From NCBI GenBank assembly GCA_964621645.1, contig CAZUMH010000021.1:1-39600 (forward strand): a stretch of DNA of 39,600 nucleotides, given 5' to 3'. The DNA is from CAZUMH01 sp964621645. GTDB taxonomy: Bacteria; Zhuqueibacterota; QNDG01; JAGLOF01. Both the position numbers and the translations under genes were made by a program. Below the pieces are notes generated by a model. It had not been told where the DNA came from, ran no database searches, and saw only the letters and a list, made by a program, of their open reading frames with translations. Shown here piece by piece: positions 25,801-32,598 of the stretch. Within the stretch, counting starts at the first letter, position 1. Each line of letters starts with the position of its first letter.

Positions 25801-28800
25801 AGAGAAACGCTGTAACGGTTGTAGTTGTTCCGCAGATCGATGGCGCTGTTTCCGTTCATATCCTCGCTGTCCGGATAACGAAAGCTGCCATCGTCCTTGT
25901 TGTCCTCATAGCCGGTTATGTTCCCGGTTTCGTCGGATGTCCCCGTGTCGTACCGGTACGTACGCGGACTTTGATCGGTATAATGCCAGTCATCATAGGA
26001 CCACGGTTCATCCGGTTCTTTCTTATTATCGCCGTTGAGATCCCAGAAGTCATAGAGAGTGGCCCGACGAATTTCCACACCATCGACGGTTTCCACTATC
26101 ACGGCCGCGGTGGAATCATGGGGATAAAACAGAGTAGGCGGGTCTTTACCGAACATGCGGTCCAGACCGGTGTCTTCTTTTTCAGGTTCAAGGTTGGTGT
26201 CACGGATACCGCCGGGAGGCTTGATATCTTCCGTGTCCCACTCTCCGTTGGGAATGATGTCCTCTGAAATCTGACCCAGGTCCACGTGCAGCTTGGGGTA
26301 GGGATAGGTCTCATAGGCGTTTTTATACTGAACCTTCACCCAAATTTCCAGGAAACGGCTGTCCGTCTGATCATAATATCCCGCCGAGAGCCCTTGTTGA
26401 ATGCCACCCCAGTACTCTTTGGCGTTTTGTTTGGTGGAGTCGGGGATGAAATCCAGGGTAAGCACGTCCGTGCGGGTTGTGCCCCCAAAGTTGGACGTTA
26501 CTTCCTTATTGGGCCAGATCTCCTGAATGGCCACTTTGTCATAGGGGTTGTACCAGGTAAGACTGCCCATGCGTTCCAGGTAGTAGGACGTGCTGTCCCA
26601 GGTGCTGGGCTCAGAGGCGGGTTTCCATTGCTTGCGGCTTATCCCCATGGGCGTGAGCCGCTTGGACCCCTCGAAGTCATCCAGGTAGGCGACACCTTGG
26701 GTATCCCCTGTTTTCTCATTATTAAGGGTGTTTGGGTTGGGAGATATCTGGGCCACCTCGCCTTCGAAACGAACCAAAGAGCTGCCGGATAGATCCAGAA
26801 GAGGCAAGTGGTTCAGAGCCCGCGTCACTTTGTCCGATTCCCACTGCAGCATGGTGTTGACATCCCAGACCATGTTACGCATGGGAGCCTCTTTGCCCAG
26901 GCGGATGCGTTGATCCAGGGTTGTTTTATTGAGATAGAGCCAGGTGCCCCCGATGAAGGAGCGGGTGTTGTTTTGCTCCCAGAGGGTATATTCAGCCCGG
27001 GCTCCGAGAAGCACCTTTTTATCCGGTGCAAACATGCGTTGTGATTCGTAATTGATTGTTATGTCCGCACCCGGATCGGTAGCTTCTGGCGTGGTAAGCA
27101 CCAGCGTACCGGAAAAGTAGTCGATGGTATAATCGACGTCTTTGATCAATTTTTTTCCATTGAGAAGGATCTCTTCTGTGCCTTCGATCACGTTGATGCC
27201 GAGTTGATATTTGGCACTCCGGCGAGAGGAGGTGATCTCCATGTAAAATTTGCTGTTGCTGGTTATGTAATCCTGTTTGGTAGTATCATAGACAGCGCCG
27301 ACCCGATAGTCATTGCTGCTGTTTTGGGACCAGAAATTGCTTGCGGGGCCGGTTCCATCCTGTGGATCGAATGGCCGCAGGTTGGGAAATATTATTTCTC
27401 CTCTGGCCTTGTTAATTATATTGGGATTGTTGTCGATTTTGTTGTCAGGCGAGCGTGCGCCGTTTATATCCCAGTCGTCCAGACCGAAGATGTGCAGAAA
27501 ACTCTGTGGTGTTCCGTTTACCGTTGCCGATTCCTTGGGCTGACCGGATGGATCTTTGTAAAATATCTTTACATCGAAACTTTTAGCAAATTCCTCATCG
27601 GTGATATCGGGAACACCCAGATCATAAACGTTTTTCCATTCCAGGTCCCAGGTTTGAAAGTGGGGCCGCGGGGCCTGGGCCTTGATCAGCTTTAAAACAG
27701 GGATATCGGGTTTATCCGGCTGGCCGGCCCAGAGGTCTCCTGTGGTGTTGCCCAAGGTGTCACGATAGGCAACAGCCAGAATTTCGCTGTCCCGCAGGGG
27801 CATGCTCATCTGAATATACCCCAATTCCCGGTTTACGTAGTAATCCTTTACCGGCTCCAACCGGACGAAGTAACGTTTCACCGCTTCATCGGAAGCGTTT
27901 GTCGGCGCTCCTTGATCGGGATCTACTACGGCCCAAGCTTGAAAGGCTCCCTCGTGGCTTTCATATCCATAATCAGATTTATAAATTTGTATGTTATTGA
28001 TAATGTGCCCTGCATCAATAATATGTTCTCCGTTGGATGAGTAATTGGCGAACTGCTGCCTGTAGTAGTTATCCAGGAAGAAATAGGTGGCCTTCTTGTA
28101 TTCATAATCATGCACCGTAATCGTTTTGGATTCACCTTCACCACTCAGGCTAAGACTTTTTTTCTGTCCTTTCTCCATACTGGCAATGGCCGTGAGATCC
28201 AGCCTGCCGATCTGAGCCTGGGCCTTCAGACCGAAAAGGCCGGAGTTCTTTTGGCTCAGGGTTATGAAATTAGTCCCTGGCAGGTTCAGCTGTACATTGC
28301 CCGCGTCGATACGCTTGATGATACCGTCCTCATCACTTTCATATTTCAGGCGCACGGCATTCATGAATTCAAATTCGTTTTCACTGTTCTGGTCCACGTC
28401 TACAGTAATATTCTCCCCGATTTTTCCCTGAACAGTGAAGTTTTGTTTCTGTTTCATCTGAAAGTTAGTATTCGGGGGGCGATCAGTGGCGGTTTTCATA
28501 CTGCTTCTTTTTTCATGTTTCATCGTCCCGTCGATGCTGATCTGGCCGTTGATGTTCAGGCTGACCCTCTCTCCTCCGAATATTTTCTTAAACGCCTCAC
28601 TCTTTATGCGTCCCGTCTCAAAGGTAATGCCTCTGCCTCTGTTATCCTGAGAGCGCAGCGGGGTAACCTGTCCGCTAATGAAGTTCTGCCATTGATGTTC
28701 CCGCCCCACTCTTTGGCGCTCTTGCTGGTAATCTCTGAAACTGTAGTAATGGGGCTCTTCGACGGGCAGACCCAGCAGCATGCGCCGGATGGTGACGTAT

Positions 28801-29078
28801 GAAAGCGAGGTGTCAAGCAAGGCTTCATACGCGGCAGAGGCAGGGAATGACGGTTCCTGCAATAAAAACGGAACCGAGATTGAATACACCAAGGGCTTTC
28901 TCGATATTTCAATATCGGTTAAGGGAGAGATGGTATGGGAGTAGCGGAATCCAACCTGGGCCGAAAGTTGCTGGATTCCGGCTCCAAGAAAAAAAAGAAG
29001 AAAAAAAATAGCCGATACCCGCCTTTTCGTTATGACGAGGATCGACTTATTTTTTATCGCTTTAGCCATTGCTACCAT
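22851..29078 (-). CDS. sprA: SprA/Sov-type outer-membrane translocon protein (type IX secretion)
   Basis: A 2075-residue protein with an N-terminal signal peptide (hydrophobic 'AIFFLLFFLGAGIQQLSAQ'). In Bacteroidota, SprA/Sov forms the giant 36-strand beta-barrel of the type IX secretion system. Recognition rests on length, repeated SprA-style blocks ('GENITVDVDQNSENEFEFMN', 'IKRIDAGNVQLNLPGTNFI', 'QIYKSDYGY', 'VAYLDDFEGSKRLTPM') and a C-terminal region of alternating aromatic strands ending 'INAVISLSG'. It is a little shorter than the roughly 2400-residue flavobacterial proteins. No other type IX gene is in the window. I see no good ribosome-binding site; starts at 29078 or 29069 are both possible, and an inverted repeat covers them. 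It is read alone from the divergent region shared with lptF. Confidence 0.9.
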   Translation of the reverse strand: MVAMAKAIKNKSILVITKRRVSAIFFLLFFLGAGIQQLSAQVGFRYSHTISPLTDIEISRKPLVYSISVPFLLQEPSFPASAAYEALLDTSLSYVTIRRMLLGLPVEEPHYYSFRDYQQERQRVGREHQWQNFISGQVTPLRSQDNRGRGITFETGRIKSEAFKKIFGGERVSLNINGQISIDGTMKHEKRSSMKTATDRPPNTNFQMKQKQNFTVQGKIGENITVDVDQNSENEFEFMNAVRLKYESDEDGIIKRIDAGNVQLNLPGTNFITLSQKNSGLFGLKAQAQIGRLDLTAIASMEKGQKKSLSLSGEGESKTITVHDYEYKKATYFFLDNYYRQQFANYSSNGEHIIDAGHIINNIQIYKSDYGYESHEGAFQAWAVVDPDQGAPTNASDEAVKRYFVRLEPVKDYYVNRELGYIQMSMPLRDSEILAVAYRDTLGNTTGDLWAGQPDKPDIPVLKLIKAQAPRPHFQTWDLEWKNVYDLGVPDITDEEFAKSFDVKIFYKDPSGQPKESATVNGTPQSFLHIFGLDDWDINGARSPDNKIDNNPNIINKARGEIIFPNLRPFDPQDGTGPASNFWSQNSSNDYRVGAVYDTTKQDYITSNSKFYMEITSSRRSAKYQLGINVIEGTEEILLNGKKLIKDVDYTIDYFSGTLVLTTPEATDPGADITINYESQRMFAPDKKVLLGARAEYTLWEQNNTRSFIGGTWLYLNKTTLDQRIRLGKEAPMRNMVWDVNTMLQWESDKVTRALNHLPLLDLSGSSLVRFEGEVAQISPNPNTLNNEKTGDTQGVAYLDDFEGSKRLTPMGISRKQWKPASEPSTWDSTSYYLERMGSLTWYNPYDKVAIQEIWPNKEVTSNFGGTTRTDVLTLDFIPDSTKQNAKEYWGGIQQGLSAGYYDQTDSRFLEIWVKVQYKNAYETYPYPKLHVDLGQISEDIIPNGEWDTEDIKPPGGIRDTNLEPEKEDTGLDRMFGKDPPTLFYPHDSTAAVIVETVDGVEIRRATLYDFWDLNGDNKKEPDEPWSYDDWHYTDQSPRTYRYDTGTSDETGNITGYEDNKDDGSFRYPDSEDMNGNSAIDLRNNYNRYSVSLDPNSPDAKYIVAETEYGWRQYRIPLSQPSHIEGHPDWSRVENIRLWLDGVEEPTLISFAEIELVSNEWKYYGQKSSTDSLYTFNDTDSTLSIAVINTHENPDYTPPEGVEGDIDPTLRIRSKEQSLVLQLNDLDPGQTALAKKRFYEPQNLIQYKTLRMFLHGGDASLQIPDGEIEYFLRFGSDTQDEIYYEVLIPDVKPGWEDNDIYLNFADLSKIKLEKETALKDTISRWVENQRVSIKGNPSLRNIRWLIVGVRNKGPAPFTGQLWMDELRLSNAQKDKGTAMRAKADIKIADLMSINAQYDYKDADFVTINERSSGEGSTIEGYNANLTFALDRLMPREWGLNIPISARIANSTSTPKYLPGSDILLSPETASDSVMQAARTTNISRNLSVRFSKSGKSRSFLSRYFLDPINGSFSYTNGDQKNPRTGTSSRLGYQGSFQYNLSFGKENYFRPFKWLGSKGFLKKIADTKLFMPSKINFKMDGNDLASSSTTAGGVNSNVDKSTYSRSFSTSWNLFTPLSFDYSLANSYDLNIDSTMQWSDVLFNLSDESLVTKTQNISTSFSPTISSWLSPSLKYSTVYGYNYNPQMQTSGSGKSATVRTNLTFSTQFNPQKLVSALSKKPSGGQRTSATNRRLKPRTVAKTDEKKEEEEKEDGSSGLVKILSGFGKIFGSIDPIRLEIRDVNNASNYGILAMPALGYQLGFTNNPGVDISPNLTSDRSQSQNQRTITVRSGFKITRQLSANLDYRYTNTKTVSTQNSQNISRSVLKIGDGNPLPIPNWTLRWTGLEKIGFLKKFIRSLSLDHSFTGQLDETYSGDLITQTKLSRTFRPVIGANCEFVGGIRSNFKYGLSETLTEQTAYGNSIAKTVNSDLTLTVNYAKRGGIKIPFLKGKKLDNNIDFSLTFSMTSQANLRKTTESDKFQVITENNNWSVKPGLTYSFTRTVRGGVSLEVGKRYNTRAGSTSFTAFGINAVISLSG

Positions 29079-29142
29079 ACCGATTAGTGACAGACCTTAT
29101 ATGTGCAGAGTAATAGTCGATTTTCTCAACAATGGTAGCAAT
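29068..29142. repeat. 11-bp inverted repeat covering the SprA start codon
   Basis: ATTGCTACCAT at 29068-29078 and its exact inverse ATGGTAGCAAT at 29132-29142 lie 53 bp apart. On the SprA transcript the downstream arm includes both candidate start codons, so pairing could hide them. The region has a low GC content and no obvious Shine-Dalgarno. Confidence 0.5.
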
Positions 29143-29349
29143 ATACGATAAGCGTGCCTCTTTATAGTAATAAGTATGACGAAATTAATACATTCTTGAA
29201 ACAATTGCAAGAGGAAAATAATATTTTGCAATATGTTGAATATGTTTTTCCTCCTGAGCAGAGCTGATTTAATTCTTGCAAAAACCAGACCAGATGTCTA
29301 TCTTTATCTATTAAGAAAATAGTGCCTTAAACTCCGAGGACGTCAGGGA
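29079..29349. other. Divergent intergenic region between the SprA gene and lptF
   Basis: A 271-bp AT-rich gap where coding direction switches. It holds the likely lptF promoter (29276-29304), the SprA-start inverted repeat and a 7-bp dyad ATTGCAA (29204-29210) / TTGCAAT (29226-29232). I see no DnaA box here, which argues against it being the origin. The SprA promoter on the minus strand is not clear. Confidence 0.7.
29276..29304 (+). promoter_or_regulatory. Probable lptF promoter
   Basis: TTGCAA at 29276-29281, a 17-bp spacer and TATCTT at 29299-29304, with the lptF TTG start 46 nt after. The -10 matches consensus at four of six positions. It is the best-spaced pair in the gap. Confidence 0.5.
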
Positions 29350-30717
29350 TTGAAAATCATCACAAAATACATTATCAAGGAACACGTTAGTCCCTTCCTT
29401 TTCGCTCTGCTTACCATTATATTTTTATTTCTACTCAACGCTATTTTCCGAGATCTGGGCAGACTGCTGTCCAAGGGCGTTTCTTTGAAAATTATCATGC
29501 AATTTTTCGCTTTGAACCTGGCCTGGATCGCGGCCCTGGCCGTACCAATGTCCGTTCTTGTTTCCACCCTTATGGCTTTTGGACGCATGTCCGCAGATCA
29601 TGAGATAACGGCAATAAAAGCTGGGGGCATGAATTTCTACAGCCTGGTACTCCCGGTGGCCTTGGTCTCTCTTGTCCTTGCTGTGGGGATGGAGCGATTC
29701 AATAATGTTGTTCTCCCGGAATCAAATCATCAATACCGGATGCTTTACAGTGATATCTCAACCAAGCGGCCGACCCTGAGTTTGGAAGAGAATGTTTTCA
29801 ACAAGATCCAGCAGTATACTCTTTTTGCCGAGAAAATAGACTCCAAGACGAATCACCTCACAGGTATTATTATCAATGACAGGAGTGACAGCCATATTTC
29901 AAGGACCATCATCGCAAAAAGCGGAGATTTGTATATATCAGTAGCTCAGGAGAGGCTTGTCTTCCAGCTATATGACGGTGAAGTACATGAAGTCGCCTTG
30001 GATGATCTTGATAATTATCGACGGGCCAGCTTCAAGAAACAGACGTTAACGATAGACATTCCCAATACTGTGTTGCGCCGGAGGGAATATTCCCACCGCG
30101 GCAACCGGGAGAAGAGCGCGGCTATGATGCGCCAGGACCTGTTGAAGGAGCAGGACGCCATCCGGCAAACAAGGGAACGCATCCGGGATATTGGGGAACG
30201 GGATATCGCTTCCCTGTTACCGGCCTCATTTTGGCCACAAGGATCATCGGAGGAAATGACTTCCAGGGAAGGACTTTTCATTTATCAGAATAGACCGGTC
30301 GGGCGGGTTGAACAGATGCGAGGACAGGTTAGGAGCCTTTTATCCGGTATTGAAAACCATGAAAAGGAAATAAGCAGCCTTAAAGTTGAAATAAATAAAA
30401 AATATTCCATCCCGCTGGCATGTTTTGTTTTTGTCCTCATTGGTGCTCCCCTGGGGATAATGGCTCGTCATGGAGGACTGGCTGCGGGCGGTGGCCTGAG
30501 TCTCATTTTTTTCATTATTTACTGGGTATTTCTCATCGGTGGTGAACAGTTGGCCGACAGGCGGCTTCTCCAACCTTGGCTGGCGATGTGGAGCCCCAAT
30601 GTTCTGGTGGGAGGGATAGGGCTTTATCTCATGATTCATTCAGTTCGGGAGACAACGGTTATTCACTGGGAATGGTTCTCGGACGTTATACGGAAAATAA
30701 AGGGAAAAAATGCATGA
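29350..30717 (+). CDS. lptF: LPS export permease LptF (YjgP/YjgQ family)
   Basis: A 455-residue inner-membrane subunit of the LptB2FG complex that extracts LPS for transport to the outer membrane. Three transmembrane segments lie before a periplasmic beta-jellyroll and three after: 'HVSPFLFALLTIIFLFLLNA' near the N-terminus, then 'SADHEITAIKAGG' (the coupling-loop motif), and C-terminal 'IPLACFVFVLIGAPLGI'. A Glu/Arg-rich helical insert at about 245-345, absent from E. coli LptF, separates jellyroll and last segments, as in many FCB relatives. The start is TTG at 29350 with GAGGA about 9 nt upstream. It overlaps lptG by ATGA. The LptF label over LptG follows order only. Confidence 0.9.
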   Translation: MKIITKYIIKEHVSPFLFALLTIIFLFLLNAIFRDLGRLLSKGVSLKIIMQFFALNLAWIAALAVPMSVLVSTLMAFGRMSADHEITAIKAGGMNFYSLVLPVALVSLVLAVGMERFNNVVLPESNHQYRMLYSDISTKRPTLSLEENVFNKIQQYTLFAEKIDSKTNHLTGIIINDRSDSHISRTIIAKSGDLYISVAQERLVFQLYDGEVHEVALDDLDNYRRASFKKQTLTIDIPNTVLRRREYSHRGNREKSAAMMRQDLLKEQDAIRQTRERIRDIGERDIASLLPASFWPQGSSEEMTSREGLFIYQNRPVGRVEQMRGQVRSLLSGIENHEKEISSLKVEINKKYSIPLACFVFVLIGAPLGIMARHGGLAAGGGLSLIFFIIYWVFLIGGEQLADRRLLQPWLAMWSPNVLVGGIGLYLMIHSVRETTVIHWEWFSDVIRKIKGKNA

Positions 30718-31790
30718 TCAGGATTGTTCCCTCATATATAAACAGAAGGTTCTTGGGATTGTTTTTTTCTTTTATCCTGGCGGTGGTGATTCTCTTCATC
30801 ATCCTGGATTTAGTAGAAAACATGGATCAGTTTATCGATCAGCGGGTTCCGATCAGAATAGTCCTGCTCTACTATCTGTTTTACATTCCATATGTTCTTG
30901 TGCTTACCTTACCGGTGGCTACGCTTTTAGCAGCGGTTTTTTCTGTTACCGGCATGGCGAGATCCAATGAGATCGTGGCCCTGAAGGCGCTGGGGTACAG
31001 TCTTTACCGGCTGCTTGGATCTCTTTTATTGCTGGGGGCGGCGATCAGTATGACAGCGTTCCTCCTTGCAGAGGTAATCGTCGCGCAAACGAACCAGAAA
31101 AGAATGGAGATAAATCGGGATTATCTGAATAAAAAAGATTACCGTACCATGGAGCGGTTGCGGAACATGCAGATACAGGAAGGAGATTTTATTGTTTCGA
31201 TCGGGTTTTTCGATGCCAACAAGAAACTGGCAAACAGGATTAAAATAGAGGAGATTCGCGACGGTAAATTGCTTTCTCGCATTGATGCGGATTCTATGCA
31301 GTACAACGGTTCATCCTGGATTATTAAAACAGGATATGTCAGGCATTTTATTGACAGCAGGGAGGAGGCGTTTACCGTCCAGGATTCTATTGTTCTTGAT
31401 TTAAGCTTTAGTCCTGAGGAATTGATCCGGGCCCAGGGACAACCGGAAAATATGGGCTATTGGGACTTGAAGAAATACATAGATCGGGTAAGGCGCAGCG
31501 GCGGTGATATCAGTATGTGGCTCACGGAACTGCATTTGCGAGTGGCCTTTCCTTTAAGCAATCTACTAATAATTCTTTTTGCCGTTCCCCTGGCCTACAA
31601 CCGGAGGCAGAAAAATATAGCGGTAGGTTTTGGAATTAGCCTGACGATCTGTTTTTTCTATTTCGGGGTGGTGAAATTGGGCCAGACATTAGGACAGAAC
31701 GGCAATTTGTCACCATTTGTGGCAGCCTGGGCCGGAAACGGGTTAATGGCGATCGGAGGAGTTATTAATTTGATTAAAACAAGAAAATAG
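30714..31790 (+). CDS. lptG: LPS export permease LptG (YjgP/YjgQ family)
   Basis: The second membrane subunit of the LPS exporter, 358 residues. The true start is ATG at 30714, overlapping the lptF stop (ATGA); the longer frame to 30576 is only lptF's shadow. Residues 'MIRIVPSYINRRFL', 'SNEIVALKALGYSLYRLL' (coupling loop) and the C-terminal 'FPLSNLLIILFAVPLAYNRR' are family marks. The last segments end close to 'GGVINLIKTRK'. It lacks the long insert of the partner. lptG is followed by a likely promoter for the rpmH operon in a 72-bp gap, so the two units are separate. Confidence 0.92.
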   Translation: MIRIVPSYINRRFLGLFFSFILAVVILFIILDLVENMDQFIDQRVPIRIVLLYYLFYIPYVLVLTLPVATLLAAVFSVTGMARSNEIVALKALGYSLYRLLGSLLLLGAAISMTAFLLAEVIVAQTNQKRMEINRDYLNKKDYRTMERLRNMQIQEGDFIVSIGFFDANKKLANRIKIEEIRDGKLLSRIDADSMQYNGSSWIIKTGYVRHFIDSREEAFTVQDSIVLDLSFSPEELIRAQGQPENMGYWDLKKYIDRVRRSGGDISMWLTELHLRVAFPLSNLLIILFAVPLAYNRRQKNIAVGFGISLTICFFYFGVVKLGQTLGQNGNLSPFVAAWAGNGLMAIGGVINLIKTRK

Positions 31791-31791
31791 C

Positions 31792-31820
31792 TTGACTTTT
31801 TCTGTTAAAAATTGAATATT
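31792..31820 (+). promoter_or_regulatory. Likely rpmH operon promoter
   Basis: TTGACT at 31792-31797 starts just after the lptG stop; a 17-bp spacer leads to AATATT at 31815-31820. The -10 is poor, but the -35 region is identical for 13 bases (TTGACTTTTTCTG) to the strong promoter at 22749. rpmH starts 43 nt downstream. Confidence 0.5.
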
Positions 31821-31862
31821 TAAGGTTCAAAATGGTTGAGTGGAAAAGAAAGGACATAGAGA

Positions 31863-32006
31863 ATGAAAAGAACATTCCAGCCAAGCAGACGTAAACGAAG
31901 GAACAAACATGGATTCCGGGCCAGAATGGCTTCCAAGTCCGGGCGCTTGGTGTTAAAAAGAAGGCGGGCCAAAGGCCGCAAGAAATTGACTGTGAGCGAT
32001 GAATAA
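31863..32006 (+). CDS. rpmH: 50S ribosomal protein L34
   Basis: A 47-residue, very basic ribosomal protein. The sequence opens MKRTFQPSRRKRRNKHGF, the universal L34 signature, then 'RARMASKSGRLVLKRRRAKG' and ends 'LTVSDE'. An AAAGGA site precedes the ATG. The start is 8 bp before rnpA's end-overlap partner: the last 8 bases of rpmH overlap the rnpA start. In many bacteria rpmH-rnpA sits directly beside dnaA; here dnaA is about 22 kb away. Confidence 0.97.
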   Translation: MKRTFQPSRRKRRNKHGFRARMASKSGRLVLKRRRAKGRKKLTVSDE

Positions 32007-32355
32007 AGATGTAGAAGACGTTGATTTTCGTCTTCATAAAAAAGAGATTCTTCGCCGTGCAGAAGATTTCACAGCGTTATTCACGAAGGGCAGCCGATGG
32101 AAAGGTTCTGCCCTGCGTTTTTTTTATCTTCCCAGCGATTGCAGGCAGGTAGGATTTTCGGTTTCCAAAAAACGGATTAAAAAGGCGGTCACCAGGAACA
32201 GAGTGAAAAGATGGATGAGAGAAGCCTATCGGCGTAACAAGCAAGGGATGGAAGGATTACAATTAATCGTGCAGGCCAACCGGGAGCCGACGGGATATAG
32301 CGAGGTAGAAAAAGAATTCATCAGTTTCTGCAGGGAAATAGGGAACAAGAGATAA
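31999..32355 (+). CDS. rnpA: Ribonuclease P protein component
   Basis: The protein subunit that helps the RNase P RNA remove 5' leaders from tRNA precursors, 118 residues. The RNR motif is RNRVKRWMREAYRR at 66-79, preceded by 'VGFSVSKKRIKKAVT', the family's core. The ATG lies inside the end of rpmH (8-bp overlap), and the TAA overlaps the yidD ATG by one base. The RNase P RNA is not in this window. Confidence 0.96.
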   Translation: MNKDVEDVDFRLHKKEILRRAEDFTALFTKGSRWKGSALRFFYLPSDCRQVGFSVSKKRIKKAVTRNRVKRWMREAYRRNKQGMEGLQLIVQANREPTGYSEVEKEFISFCREIGNKR

Positions 32356-32573
32356 TGAGAATTTTCTCAACCATATTTATTGCAATAATCAGGGTATACC
32401 AGAAAGTAATCTCTCCTCTTTTGCCGAATACCTGCAGGTTTTATCCCACCTGTTCCCACTATATGGTCGACGCGGTTGAAAAGAAGGGCTTGGGGAGAGG
32501 ATTCTATCTGGGAATCAGGCGGATTCTACGCTGCCACCCATTTCATCCGGGCGGCTATGATCCGGTGAAATAA
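32355..32573 (+). CDS. yidD: Membrane protein insertion efficiency factor YidD
   Basis: A 72-residue basic protein with three conserved Cys positions: 'NTCRFYPTCSHYMVDAVEKK' and 'RILRCHPFHPGGYDPV', the family signature. It is thought to help YidC insert membrane proteins. Placed, as usual, between rnpA and yidC, with a start that overlaps the rnpA stop (TAATG). Confidence 0.95.
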   Translation: MRIFSTIFIAIIRVYQKVISPLLPNTCRFYPTCSHYMVDAVEKKGLGRGFYLGIRRILRCHPFHPGGYDPVK

Positions 32574-32598
32574 AACTTTCATTCACAAAGGTACAATT

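Noticed and set aside
26283..26288. CACGTG core inside SprA
   Set aside because: Flanks do not extend the palindrome, so it is not a parS site.
29079..29349. Replication origin at the strand switch
   Set aside because: No DnaA boxes seen; box clusters and sampled skew favour dnaA, though full skew could overturn this.
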